The notes below the pieces were generated by a model. The model saw only the letters and a program-made list of their open reading frames with translations, ran no database searches and was not told where the DNA came from. A stretch of DNA of 64,000 nt from Rhodospirillaceae bacterium. Lineage in GTDB: Bacteria > Pseudomonadota > Alphaproteobacteria > Bin65. Below are positions 24,983 through 33,482 of this stretch, piece by piece. Made by a program: the position numbers and the translations under genes. The DNA is taken from contig JAPPLJ010000008.1 in NCBI GenBank assembly GCA_028819475.1, positions 62,001 to 126,000 on the forward strand. The letters run 5' to 3'. Numbering within the stretch: the first letter of the stretch is position 1; every line of letters begins with the position of its first letter.

Positions 24983-25060
24983 GCATCCACACCCCACGAA
25001 GCTGCGCCATTCCCGCCGGTGTCCGTTGACCGACCGGCCGGGACGGTCTAGCCGGATGCC

Positions 25061-25993
25061 ATGAATTTCTCGATCCATCCGCCGCCGGCGCTGGTTCCGC
25101 CCGAGCCGCGCGAAATCCATACCCTCGCCCTGACGGACGGCGCCACGATGATCCTGCGGCGCCACGGCAACCCGGACGGACCGCGGGTCGCGCTCAGCCA
25201 CGGCAACGGAATGGCGATCGAGGCCTACTACCCGTTCTGGCGGCTGATGCTGGCCGACTACGACGTCATCCTGTTCGACACCAGAAACCACGGGCACAAT
25301 CCGCCGGACGGTGTGGAGAACCATAACTGGCGCCAGTTCCGCGACGATTTCGAAACCGTGCGATGCGCCATCGACCGGCTGTTCGGCGCCGGGCCGGTCG
25401 CGGCCGTCTTCCATTCCATGTCGGGCATTTCCGCCCTGCTCCAGACCCGGGCATTCGGCGAGCGCTGGTCGCCGCTGATCCTGGTCGACCCACCGATCTT
25501 TCCGCCGCCCGGCCATGCCCTGCAACGAACCCAGACCTTTCACATGGAAGATATGGAGGCAATCGCCCTGCGCCGGCCCGACCGGTTCGGCGACCCCGAA
25601 GAGCTGGCTGCCGTGCTGCGCAAGCGGCCGGCCTTCCGCCGCTGGCTGCCAGGCACGTATGAACTGTTCGCGCTGGCGACAACGCGCAAGACGGACGACG
25701 GCTGGGTGCTGGCCTGCCCGAAGAGGCTCGAGGCGAAAATCTTTGCGGGCAATCTCGACCCGACGATCTGGCCCGAAGTCGGTACGATGCCCGGCGACAT
25801 CGCAGTGGTCGGCGCGGATGTGACGCTGCCGAAGGTTCAGCCTCCCGCCCTCCTCGGCCGGGCCCTCGCGGAAGGACATGGCCTGCCCTACACCATGATT
25901 TCGGATTGCACCCATTTCCTGCAGGTCGAGCGGCCCGAGGCCGTCTGGCAGGCTGTCGAGGCCTTCTTCCGCCGCTTCGGCCATGCGGCCTGA
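25061..25993 (+). CDS. Alpha/beta hydrolase
   Basis: A 310-residue protein of the alpha/beta hydrolase fold. The oxyanion region SHGNGMAIEAYYPFWR and FDTRNHGHN fit the core strands. The nucleophile elbow reads FHSMSG, with Ser preceded by His as usual, but the flanking glycines of GHSMGG are Phe and Ser. The catalytic His is likely in SDCTHFLQVERPEAVW. It is a stand-alone gene preceded by the phased repeats at 24656-24982. Esterase, C-C hydrolase and lactonase activities are all possible. Confidence 0.83.
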   Translation: MNFSIHPPPALVPPEPREIHTLALTDGATMILRRHGNPDGPRVALSHGNGMAIEAYYPFWRLMLADYDVILFDTRNHGHNPPDGVENHNWRQFRDDFETVRCAIDRLFGAGPVAAVFHSMSGISALLQTRAFGERWSPLILVDPPIFPPPGHALQRTQTFHMEDMEAIALRRPDRFGDPEELAAVLRKRPAFRRWLPGTYELFALATTRKTDDGWVLACPKRLEAKIFAGNLDPTIWPEVGTMPGDIAVVGADVTLPKVQPPALLGRALAEGHGLPYTMISDCTHFLQVERPEAVWQAVEAFFRRFGHAA

Positions 25994-26113
25994 GCCGATG
26001 CGGCAACGGCGCGAATTGCCGGCGAGCCGGCGGCCGGCCTATGTGACCTGCAAGCGTTCATCCGGCGCCCCGAAACCTGCCGACGAGGGGCCGCCGCGCG
26101 ATGGCTTTCTCCT

Positions 26114-27256
26114 ATGCCCCTGCTCTCTCCACCCGAACCGAAATCGCTGAACGATCTCGCCGAAACGCTCGGTGCTGACGTCATCGGCGACGGCAGCTTC
26201 ACGGTGACCGCGGTCGCCCATCCGGTCTTCGCCCTGCACCGGGAAACCCTTGCGCTGGCCATGGACGAAGGCGCCCACGCCCTGCTCCAGCGCACCCACG
26301 CCGGCGCGGCGATCGTTGCGCGCGGCATGGAGATCGACACCGAACGGTTCGCCGGCGGCTTGGCAATCGGCGGGCGGCACAAGGTTGCGCTGGCCCGCCT
26401 CACCCGGCTCTTCTCGCCGCCGCTGCACCACGTTCCCGGAATCCATCCCAGCGCAGTCGTCGATCCCGCTGCGAACATCCGCGACGGCGCCTCCGTCGGC
26501 CCGCTCTGCGTTATCGGTCCGGGCGCGCGCATCGGGCCGGGCGCGGTCCTGCTTTCCCAGGTCACGGTCGCGGCTGGCGCGGAGGTCGGCGCCGGCAGCA
26601 TCCTGCATCCGGGTGTGCGGATCGGCGAGAACTGCGTCATCGGCCATGGCTGCATCCTTCAGCCGAATGCCTGCATCGGCGCAGACGGGTTCGGCTTCGT
26701 CACGGCTGAGGAAGGCAGCGTCGAGCGGGCGCAGAAGACCGGCGAGGTAACCGCGTTCAACTTCGATATCCAGCGTATCGATTCGCTGGGCAACGTGATC
26801 GTCGGCGACAATGTCGAGATCGGCGCCGGCACCTGCATCGACCGCGGCACCCTCGGCCCGACCCGGATCGGCGACGGCACGAAAATCGACAACTTGGTCC
26901 AGATCGGCCACAACGTCACGGTCGGCGAGAATGTCATGATCGCCGGAAGCTCCGGAATAGCCGGCAGCGCCACCATCGGCGACCGTGTGGTCATCGGCGG
27001 CATGGTCGGCATCGCGGACCACAAGAAAGTCGGCGACGACGCTATCGTTGCCGGCAAGGCGGGGGTCGGCCGCGACGTTGAGCCTCGGTCGGTCTACACC
27101 GGATATCCCGCCCGGCGGATCAAGGAGCAGCGGTCGCTGGAAATGGACCAGATGCGCGTCGGCCGCGCCCTGCGCAGACTTCGGGCCGTCACCGAGCGTG
27201 TCGACCGGCTGGAAGCGGCGGCCGACGGGAACGAAGAAGCGGAAGGCGGAGAATAG
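26114..27256 (+). CDS. lpxD: UDP-3-O-acylglucosamine N-acyltransferase (LpxD) or LpxD-like
   Basis: A 380-residue left-handed beta-helix acyltransferase. LpxD N-acylates UDP-3-O-acylglucosamine in lipid A synthesis, using acyl-ACP in the cytoplasm. Hexapeptide repeats run from about residue 113 to 330, with [33 protein letters not shown] (the His matches the catalytic His of E. coli LpxD) and GMVGIADH. Between GADGFGF and VGDNVEIGA it has about 17 extra residues compared with E. coli. The C-terminus is a charged helix (about residues 335-380). It is about 40 residues longer than the E. coli enzyme and stands apart from the usual bamA-lpxD-fabZ-lpxA operon. It could be a second copy. Confidence 0.82.
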   Translation: MPLLSPPEPKSLNDLAETLGADVIGDGSFTVTAVAHPVFALHRETLALAMDEGAHALLQRTHAGAAIVARGMEIDTERFAGGLAIGGRHKVALARLTRLFSPPLHHVPGIHPSAVVDPAANIRDGASVGPLCVIGPGARIGPGAVLLSQVTVAAGAEVGAGSILHPGVRIGENCVIGHGCILQPNACIGADGFGFVTAEEGSVERAQKTGEVTAFNFDIQRIDSLGNVIVGDNVEIGAGTCIDRGTLGPTRIGDGTKIDNLVQIGHNVTVGENVMIAGSSGIAGSATIGDRVVIGGMVGIADHKKVGDDAIVAGKAGVGRDVEPRSVYTGYPARRIKEQRSLEMDQMRVGRALRRLRAVTERVDRLEAAADGNEEAEGGE

Positions 27257-27259
27257 GGC

Positions 27260-27643
27260 TCAGCCGCCGCGGCGCCGGGCCAGTTCCTCGAGCCGCCCCG
27301 CCAGATCGGTGAGCCCTGCCTGCTCGAAAGCCAGATCCCGCCCGGTGGACGGATCGGCGCCTTTCCGCGCCGTTGCCAGCGCGCCGGCGACTTCCCGCGC
27401 CAGCCGGGCGACCGTCCGCGCCGTCGCGGCATCGACCGGATCGAAAGCCACCTCCTCGTCCATCATGGCTTCGGCGAAGCGCCCGAAGTCTGCAGTGCGC
27501 AGGGTTTCCAGTTCTTCGTCCATGCGGCGCCAGTCCGCCGACCAGGCCGCCCACAGGACCCGGCGGGCGGCGTCCCGGTCCCGCGTTTCTTCGAGGCGCA
27601 CCATCACGCGAACGTACTGCCAGGTGTCGAAGACGATCCGCAC
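27260..27643 (-). CDS. Uncharacterised protein, 127 residues
   Basis: I do not recognise a family. The protein is helical and charged, rich in Ala, Arg and Glu (ARRVLWAAWSADWRRMDEEL, EEVAFDPVDAATARTVARLA), without a signal peptide or membrane segment. The start is GTG at 27643, with AGGGG about ten bases upstream and 13 bases after the MgtE stop; an ATG at 27604 is the alternative. It is probably co-transcribed with the MgtE gene, and its stop is four bases from that of the convergent LpxD gene. Confidence 0.6.
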   Translation of the reverse strand: MRIVFDTWQYVRVMVRLEETRDRDAARRVLWAAWSADWRRMDEELETLRTADFGRFAEAMMDEEVAFDPVDAATARTVARLAREVAGALATARKGADPSTGRDLAFEQAGLTDLAGRLEELARRRGG

Positions 27644-27656
27644 AGGCGATCGGCCC

Positions 27657-29057
27657 CTAAAGCAGAAATACGGTCGCCAGACCGAGGAATGTCAGGAAGC
27701 CGATAACGTCGGTGACCGTAGTGAGTATGACGGGCGACGCGATTGCAGGGTCGACGCCCCGGCGGTCGAGCAGGAAGGGCACCATCGCGCCGGACAGGCC
27801 GGCAACCAGCAGGTTCAGCACCATGGCGACCGCGATGACCAGTCCAAGCCCCCGATCGGCGAACCAGAGGCCAGCGATCACGCCCATGATCGCGGCGAAC
27901 AGGATGCCGTTCGCCAGGCCGACCGAGAGCTCCTTGAGGATGAAGCGGGACGCCTTGCCCGGGCCGAAATCGCGCATGGCGATGGCCCGGACCGCCACCG
28001 TCAGGGTCTGGGTGCCGGCGATACCGCCCATCGAGGCGACAATCGGCATGAGCACGGCGAGGGCCACGACCTGTTCGATGGTCCGGGCGAAGATCGCGAT
28101 GACGATCGATGCGGCGATCGCCGTGACCAGGTTGATGCCGAGCCAGCTGAACCGGCGCCGGGTCGTCTGGATCATGTCCTGATAGAAGTCCGTCTCGCTG
28201 ACGCCGGACAGTTTCAGCAGGTCTTCCTCGGCCTCCTCGTCGATCACGTCGACCACGTCGTCGACGGTGATCATGCCGACGAGGCGGTTATCGTCGTCGA
28301 CCACCGGGGCCGATACCAGATCGCGGTCGCGAAACAGGATGGCCACGTCTTCCTGGTCCATCGTCGCCGGAATGATCGTGATGTCCCGGTCCATCATCGC
28401 GGCGATGCGCACGGCCCGGCGGGTGCGCAGCAGCTTGTTGAGCGGCAGGCTCCCGACCAGCGCACGCGACCCGCTGTCGACCACGAATATGTCGTAGAAA
28501 TCGTCCGGCAGATCGGCGCTTTCACGCATATGGTCGATCACTTCGCCGACCGTCCAGCTTTGCGCGACGGCGACCGAATCCCGCTGCATCAGCCGGCCGG
28601 CGCTGTCGTCGGGATAGGACAGGCTGTCCTCGATCAGCAGCCGGTCTTCGGGCTCGACTGCGGTGAGGATTTTCTGCCGGGTCGCGTGGTCCAGGTCTTC
28701 GAGGATTTCGACCGCGTCGTCCGTGCTCAGATCGCTGACGGCTGCCGCGACCTGCCTGGGCTCGAGGATGTCCAGAACCTCGTCGCGCACCGCGTCGTCG
28801 AGCTCGGGCAGGACTTCGGACGGCAACGTGCGGCGCGAAAAGTCGACGACCCGGAACCGGACGTCCGACGGCAGCCGCTCGAGCAGGTCGGCAATGTCGG
28901 AATGATGCAGGGGATGGATCAGGCGGCGCACCCGCTTCGCCTGTCCGGCCCGCGCCGCTTCCACAATGGCATGGACCACCGCCGGCTTCAGGCCATAGAG
29001 CGGCGCCGTGGCGTGTTTCTTCTTTTTCTTTTCCGGCTTGTCGATTGTGTCGGCCAT
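27657..29057 (-). CDS. mgtE: Magnesium transporter MgtE
   Basis: A 466-residue magnesium channel/transporter. The N-terminal helical MgtE domain (IADLLERLPSDVRFRVVDF, LSTDDAVEILEDLD) comes first, then two CBS domains (SLSYPDDSAGRLMQRDSVAV; PVVDDDNRLVGMITVDDVVD), then a C-terminal membrane domain of five helices with PIVASMGGIAGTQTLTV. Acidic residues in the N-domain and CBS pair gate the pore in response to cytosolic Mg2+. The first 20 or so residues are Lys-rich. The ATG at 29057 follows a G-run. A 21-base tandem repeat lies between it and the tRNA gene upstream. Confidence 0.95.
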   Translation of the reverse strand: MADTIDKPEKKKKKHATAPLYGLKPAVVHAIVEAARAGQAKRVRRLIHPLHHSDIADLLERLPSDVRFRVVDFSRRTLPSEVLPELDDAVRDEVLDILEPRQVAAAVSDLSTDDAVEILEDLDHATRQKILTAVEPEDRLLIEDSLSYPDDSAGRLMQRDSVAVAQSWTVGEVIDHMRESADLPDDFYDIFVVDSGSRALVGSLPLNKLLRTRRAVRIAAMMDRDITIIPATMDQEDVAILFRDRDLVSAPVVDDDNRLVGMITVDDVVDVIDEEAEEDLLKLSGVSETDFYQDMIQTTRRRFSWLGINLVTAIAASIVIAIFARTIEQVVALAVLMPIVASMGGIAGTQTLTVAVRAIAMRDFGPGKASRFILKELSVGLANGILFAAIMGVIAGLWFADRGLGLVIAVAMVLNLLVAGLSGAMVPFLLDRRGVDPAIASPVILTTVTDVIGFLTFLGLATVFLL

Positions 29058-29102
29058 GTCCGGAACCCCCCGGCTCGGCGACAAATCAATCGCCGGCCAC
29101 CC

Positions 29103-29144
29103 ATGTCACAAGGGGGCCCGCCAGTGTCTCAAGGGGGCCGGCTT
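29103..29144. repeat. Tandem 21-base repeat upstream of mgtE
   Basis: TGTCACAAGGGGGCCCGC at 29104 recurs as TGTCTCAAGGGGGCCGGC at 29125, an exact 21-base offset (two helical turns). The pair lies between mgtE and the tRNA-Leu gene, both transcribed on the minus strand. Confidence 0.5.
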
Positions 29145-29162
29145 GCCGACCCTCGGATGGTC

Positions 29163-29249
29163 TGGTGCGGTCGAGAAGACTCGAACTTCCACGGGCTTTC
29201 GCCCACAGCGACCTCAACGCTGCGCGTCTACCAATTCCGCCACGACCGC
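29163..29249 (-). tRNA. tRNA-Leu (anticodon GAG)
   Basis: Read on the minus strand, an 87-base type II tRNA begins GCGGTCG and ends CGACCGC-A-CCA, with a seven-pair acceptor stem and encoded CCA. The D region is GTGGCGGAATTGGTAGACGC. The anticodon stem CAGCG/CGCTG encloses TTGAGGT, giving anticodon GAG (reads CUC and CUU). A variable arm GTGGGCGAAAGCCCGT and T arm GTTCGAGTC complete it. The long variable arm is diagnostic of Leu/Ser. Confidence 0.97.
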
Positions 29250-29418
29250 ATGCGACGCCCCGTTCGACCGAAACTGTCTGATCGAAAGGCCGACCGATGT
29301 AAAGCGCCGATATGGAAACCAGGGACCGGCGACCGAAGACAGCTTATATAGGCGGCAGCGCCGGCGGCCAAAGCGGCCAAATCGGCGCAAGACGAGGCGC
29401 GGTGAGGGGAATGCGCAA

Positions 29419-30132
29419 GTGAATTCTCCCGGCGAAAGGACCGGGGCGGAAACGGCAGCTGCCGCGGAACCGGAATGGTCGACGGCGTCGGCGCCGCGCC
29501 CCTACGGACCGGCGCTCCGCGATATGGAGCGTCGGGTCGAGGCCATCCTCGCAGGCCGTACGGGCGAAACAATCTGGCTGCTCGAGCACGAGCCTGTGCT
29601 GACCGCCGGAACCAGCGCCGCGCCATCCGAACTGCGCAATCCCGGCGACTTGCCGGTTTTCAGGGTCGGGCGCGGTGGGCGCTACACCTGGCATGGCCCC
29701 GGCCAGCGTATCGTCTATCCCATGCTGGACCTGAACCGCCGACGCCGGGATGTGCGCCAGCTCGTCTACGCGCTGGAGGCTTGGATCGCAGCGGCGCTCG
29801 GCGAGCTGGGCGTGGACGCCGTTGCCCGGAAAGGCCGGGTCGGCCTGTGGGTCGACCGGTCGGCCGACAAGGGACCCGGCTGCGAGGACAAGATCGCCGC
29901 CCTCGGCATCCGGCTTCGCCGCTGGGTGAGCTATCACGGTATCTCGATCAACGTCGCGCCGGACCTGGCGGAATTCGGGCGTATCCTGCCGTGTGGCATA
30001 GACGATCCGCGCTATGGCGTAACCTCGCTGGCCGACCTCGGGACCGGAGCGTCGATGGCCGATCTAGATGCCGCGCTGACAACGACCTTCAGCCAAACGG
30101 TCGGCCGTCTTCTCCCGCGCGCGCCGCACTGA
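29419..30132 (+). CDS. lipB: Octanoyltransferase LipB
   Basis: A 237-residue lipoyl-synthesis enzyme that transfers octanoate from acyl carrier protein to lipoyl domains of E2 and GcvH. Visible motifs are GRGGRYTWHGPGQ, K158 (CEDKIAALGIR), SYHGISINV, and the nucleophile C192 in LPCGIDDPRYGVTSL, the Cys/Lys dyad being complete. The start is GTG at 29419 with AGGGGAA upstream. The 3' end overlaps the convergent MaoC gene by 44 bases. Confidence 0.94.
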   Translation: MNSPGERTGAETAAAAEPEWSTASAPRPYGPALRDMERRVEAILAGRTGETIWLLEHEPVLTAGTSAAPSELRNPGDLPVFRVGRGGRYTWHGPGQRIVYPMLDLNRRRRDVRQLVYALEAWIAAALGELGVDAVARKGRVGLWVDRSADKGPGCEDKIAALGIRLRRWVSYHGISINVAPDLAEFGRILPCGIDDPRYGVTSLADLGTGASMADLDAALTTTFSQTVGRLLPRAPH

Positions 30133-30604
30133 CGAACAGCACCAGCCAGACCGCGCTCAGCGCTGTCTTTCCGGTTTTTTCCGTGACGATCGAACAGCGC
30201 AGCTTGTACTGCCACTTGCCCTCGCTGCGCGGTTTGATCTCCATCAGGGTCAAACGCAGCTTGATGCGGTCGCCGACGGTCACCGGCGCGAGGAATCTTA
30301 TCCGTTCGAAGCCGAGATTGATGCCGTAGTCGACGCCATCGGGCTGCAGGTCGCCGCTTCTGGAGAGAAAACTCAGCAGGGAAAGGGTGAGAAACCCGTG
30401 GGCGATCGTGCTGCCGAACGGGCCGTTGGCGGCAGCCCACGCCGGATCGACATGCAGCGGGTTTCGGTCTTCCGTCGCCTCGCTGAACAGGTCGATCCGC
30501 GTCTGGTCGATCGACAACCAATCGCTCTCACCGATCGGCTTGCCGACATATCCCCCCATGCTGTCGACATGAAAGGGGATTCCTTCGATCAACAATCGGC
30601 CCAT
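30089..30604 (-). CDS. MaoC-family enoyl-CoA hydratase
   Basis: A 171-residue hot-dog fold protein resembling (R)-specific enoyl-CoA hydratases. The hydratase 2 motif is clear: F-S-E-A-T-E-D-R-N-P-L-H with D46 and H51 in the D-x4-H dyad, and TIAHGFLTLSLL after it. The start at 30604 gives an N-terminus of ordinary length. It is the third gene of the pccA-acylphosphatase-MaoC operon and would hydrate an enoyl-CoA, for instance in propionate or branched-chain degradation. The overlap with lipB is the last 15 codons. Confidence 0.88.
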   Translation of the reverse strand: MGRLLIEGIPFHVDSMGGYVGKPIGESDWLSIDQTRIDLFSEATEDRNPLHVDPAWAAANGPFGSTIAHGFLTLSLLSFLSRSGDLQPDGVDYGINLGFERIRFLAPVTVGDRIKLRLTLMEIKPRSEGKWQYKLRCSIVTEKTGKTALSAVWLVLFVSAARAGEDGRPFG

Positions 30605-30641
30605 GTGCGAACTCGTTTCCCATGCCGGCCACGTCCCCCGG

Positions 30642-30935
30642 TCACAAAGAGGAACGCAGCCGGAAGCCGGGCGATCCGTCATCGCTCGACGGCGTGGCCC
30701 GGACGCTGCCGACAACAGCGGCCGGCGGACCAGACCGGCAATGGCCGGCCACCTCCTGCACGAGGCTATTCGGACCGATCAACAACGCTTCGACAGATCC
30801 GTCCGACCGGTTGCGGACCCAGCCTCTGAGCCCCGCGCCATCCGCCTGCTCAACCAGCCAGCCGCGGAACCAGACATTCTGGACTTTGCCGAAAATGCGC
30901 AGATGCACGGCTGTTTCCGGCATCCCTTTTCCCAT
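30642..30935 (-). CDS. acyP: Acylphosphatase
   Basis: A 97-residue acylphosphatase that hydrolyses carboxyl-phosphate bonds. The motif G-K-V-Q-N-V-W-F-R carries catalytic R24, and N42 in WVRNRSDGSVEA is 18 residues further, the spacing of the known Arg/Asn pair. The usual Gly of VQGV is Asn here. An internal ATG at 30923 is an alternative start. It lies between pccA and the MaoC gene with gaps of 52 and 37 bases, so it is co-transcribed with them. A physiological substrate is not known. Confidence 0.9.
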   Translation of the reverse strand: MGKGMPETAVHLRIFGKVQNVWFRGWLVEQADGAGLRGWVRNRSDGSVEALLIGPNSLVQEVAGHCRSGPPAAVVGSVRATPSSDDGSPGFRLRSSL

Positions 30936-30987
30936 CTGCCGGACCCGGATTGCAAGGGATAGACCAAAGCGGCCGGCCGGCGGCGTT

Positions 30988-32994
30988 TCAGGCGAACTCG
31001 ACGATCTTCTGGTCCACCGTCAGCGAATCTCCTGGGTTGGCATGGATCGCCTTCACTTCGCCATCCTGTTCGGCGCGCAGGACATTTTCCATCTTCATGG
31101 CTTCGACGACCGCCAGTTCTTCGCCGGCCTTCACGCGCTGTCCGCCTGTCACAGCCACTGAAACCAGCAGGCCCGGCATCGGCGAGAGCAGGAATTTCGA
31201 CATATCCGGCGCTTCCTTGACCGGCATCGTGGCTGCCAGCCGCGCAATCCCCGGCCGCAGGACACGCGCCGTCACCACCACACCGCCGTGCCCGATCTGC
31301 CATCCGCTGCCTGAGGAGTCGATCTGCGCGGTCACCTGCGCGCCACCGACCTGCCCCGTGAACAACGGCTCGCCGGGGCGCCACCCGGTCAGCACCGGAA
31401 CGATCATGCGGTCGTCCGCGCCATCGGCCGGCGGATGTCCGATCGTCACTTCGACATCGCCGGGTTCACCCTCGATGAAAGTGTCGACATAGTCCGCACC
31501 GAGCTGGACGACCCAATGGGCCGACGCTGCCGATGCCGGTTCATCGAGACCGATCGACCTTTCGCGTTTGCGCACGATCTGCGCCAATGCAGCGGCGATG
31601 GCGGCGAGAGTTTCGGTTTCCGTCGATCCCGGCGTCACGCCCTTGAACCCGTCGGGAAATTCCTCGTCAATGAAGCCGGTCGTCAGGTTGCCGGCGACGA
31701 AACGCGGATGCTGCATGACGGCCGACAGGAACTGCATGTTGTGGTTCACGCCGCGGACATAGTAGCCGTCGAGCGCCTGGCGCATTTCGGCAATCGCCTC
31801 GTCCCGGGTCGTGCCGTAACTGACCAGCTTGGCGATCATCGGGTCGTAATACATCGAGATTTCAGACCCCTCGCCGACTCCGGTGTCGACGCGGACGGTT
31901 TCGCTTTGTTCGGGCGCGATGTAGCGCACCAGCCGGCCGATTGACGGCAGAAATCCGCGCAGAGGATCTTCGGCGTAGACCCGGCTTTCCATCGCCCATC
32001 CGCTCAGCGTCACCTCGTCCTGACCGAAGGACAGTTTCTCGCCGGCAGCGACACGGATCATCTGCTCCACCAGATCGAGGCCGGTGATGAATTCGGTTAT
32101 CGGATGCTCGACCTGGAGGCGTGTATTCATCTCCAGGAAATAGAAATTTCGCTTCGTGTCGACGATGAACTCGACGGTCCCGGCCGAGCAATAACCGACA
32201 TTCTTCGCCAGGGCGACCGCCTGTTCGCCCATCGCGCGCCGCGTCGCTTCGTCGATGAACGGTGACGGCGCTTCCTCGATCACCTTCTGGTGGCGGCGCT
32301 GGATCGAGCATTCGCGTTCGTTCAGATACACGACGTTGCCGTGGGTATCGGCGAGCACCTGGATTTCGATATGGCGGGGGTCTTCGATAAATTTCTCTAT
32401 GAAGACCCGGTCGTCGGCGAAAGAGCTGCGGGCCTCGCTGGTCGCCAGTCGGAAGCCCTCGGCCAGTTCCGACGCTGCGCGGGCGATGCGCATGCCCTTG
32501 CCGCCACCACCGGCCGACGCCTTGATCATGACGGGAAAGCCGATGTCTTCGGCAATCTTCAGTGCCTCGGCATAGTCCCGGATGACGCCTACATGGCCCG
32601 GAATCGTGTTGACGCCCGCCTTCATCGCAATGCGCTTGGATTCGATCTTGTCGCCCATGGCGGCGATGGCGGCAGGCGGCGGGCCGATGAATGCAATACC
32701 GGCCAAGGCCAACGCTTCGGCAAAGCCGGTGTTCTCCGAAAGAAAGCCGTAGCCGGGATGGACCGCATCCGCCCCGGTTTCCTTGCAGGCGGCAATTATC
32801 CTGTCGGAAACCAGATAGGATTCTGCGGAAGGCGCCGGTCCGATGGCGACCGCCTCGTCGGCCCTGGCAACATGCAGGGCGTCGCGGTCTGCCTCAGAAT
32901 AGACGGCGACGGTGGCGATCCCCAGCCGCTTTGCCGTCTTCATCACCCGGCAGGCGATCTCGCCGCGGTTGGCGACCAGAATTTTCTCGAACAT
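30988..32994 (-). CDS. pccA: Propionyl/acetyl-CoA carboxylase biotin-carboxylase (alpha) subunit
   Basis: A 668-residue biotin-dependent carboxylase alpha subunit: biotin carboxylase domain (FEKILVANRGEIACRV at the start, ATP loop KASAGGGGKGMRIA, FLEMNTRLQVEHP), a BT-like linker, and a C-terminal biotinyl domain with EAMKMEN, biotin on K634. Together with the beta subunit encoded at 35191 it carboxylates propionyl-CoA to methylmalonyl-CoA. The ATG at 32994 is preceded by GGAAG. The subunits lie in separate transcription units with the DOPA-dioxygenase-like, YceI and b561 genes between them. Methylcrotonyl-CoA specificity is possible but the beta partner fits PccB. Confidence 0.93.
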   Translation of the reverse strand: MFEKILVANRGEIACRVMKTAKRLGIATVAVYSEADRDALHVARADEAVAIGPAPSAESYLVSDRIIAACKETGADAVHPGYGFLSENTGFAEALALAGIAFIGPPPAAIAAMGDKIESKRIAMKAGVNTIPGHVGVIRDYAEALKIAEDIGFPVMIKASAGGGGKGMRIARAASELAEGFRLATSEARSSFADDRVFIEKFIEDPRHIEIQVLADTHGNVVYLNERECSIQRRHQKVIEEAPSPFIDEATRRAMGEQAVALAKNVGYCSAGTVEFIVDTKRNFYFLEMNTRLQVEHPITEFITGLDLVEQMIRVAAGEKLSFGQDEVTLSGWAMESRVYAEDPLRGFLPSIGRLVRYIAPEQSETVRVDTGVGEGSEISMYYDPMIAKLVSYGTTRDEAIAEMRQALDGYYVRGVNHNMQFLSAVMQHPRFVAGNLTTGFIDEEFPDGFKGVTPGSTETETLAAIAAALAQIVRKRERSIGLDEPASAASAHWVVQLGADYVDTFIEGEPGDVEVTIGHPPADGADDRMIVPVLTGWRPGEPLFTGQVGGAQVTAQIDSSGSGWQIGHGGVVVTARVLRPGIARLAATMPVKEAPDMSKFLLSPMPGLLVSVAVTGGQRVKAGEELAVVEAMKMENVLRAEQDGEVKAIHANPGDSLTVDQKIVEFA

Positions 32995-33125
32995 GGCGGG
33001 CTTCCGGGAACGAACGCTCTGCAATCTGTTTATCGCGGGGCGCCGATCAGGTACAGACCGAGCGTCGCCACGGCGGTGCAGAAAACCTATATTGGCGGCG
33101 CACGGCCGGTTTAAAGTCAGCAGTC

Positions 33126-33482
33126 ATGTTCATCGATTCAGCCGATCCCGCTTCCATCGAGGGCTACCACGCCCATGTCTACTACACGGCGGAATCGAAG
33201 CCGGCCGCTGCGGTGCTGCGCGAAGCGGTCGAAGCGCGATTCGACATTGTCATGGGGCGATGGCGGGATTTCCCGGTCGGTCCGCATCCGCAGTGGAGCT
33301 ACCAGATCGCTTTCAAGGTCGAACAACTCGGTGAACTCTTGCCTTTTCTGATTCTCAATCGTGGCGAACTCGATGTCTTTCTCCACCCGCTGACCGGCGA
33401 CGACCTGGCCAATCACAGGGACTATGCGGCGTGGCTCGGCAATCAGCACGAACTGAAGCTGTCCGCCCTGAGCAAATCCTGA
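33126..33482 (+). CDS. DOPA 4,5-dioxygenase family protein
   Basis: A 118-residue protein of the PF08883-type DOPA 4,5-dioxygenase family, small extradiol-type ring-cleaving enzymes. Signature elements are GYHAHVYYTAESK, GRWRDFPVGPHPQWSYQIAF, and LNRGELDVFLHPLTGDD followed by NHRDYAAWLG; the three His-containing segments are candidate metal ligands. It is divergent from pccA and stands alone. The true substrate of most bacterial members is unknown. Confidence 0.87.
   Translation: MFIDSADPASIEGYHAHVYYTAESKPAAAVLREAVEARFDIVMGRWRDFPVGPHPQWSYQIAFKVEQLGELLPFLILNRGELDVFLHPLTGDDLANHRDYAAWLGNQHELKLSALSKS

Larger units (their letters stand above)
24193..25060. other. 868-base gene-free stretch with phased CATGAC repeats
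   Basis: I find no credible gene here on either strand: short reading frames lack family patterns and ribosome sites. The right half holds three copies of ATCATGACATTTCATGAC-like sequence, annotated separately. Around 24700-24760 there is a segment (GTCATTTCGACCGAAGC) resembling a widespread intergenic motif of alphaproteobacteria, here degenerate. The stretch contains the upstream region of the GST gene (minus) and of the alpha/beta hydrolase at 25061 (plus). Confidence 0.6.
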
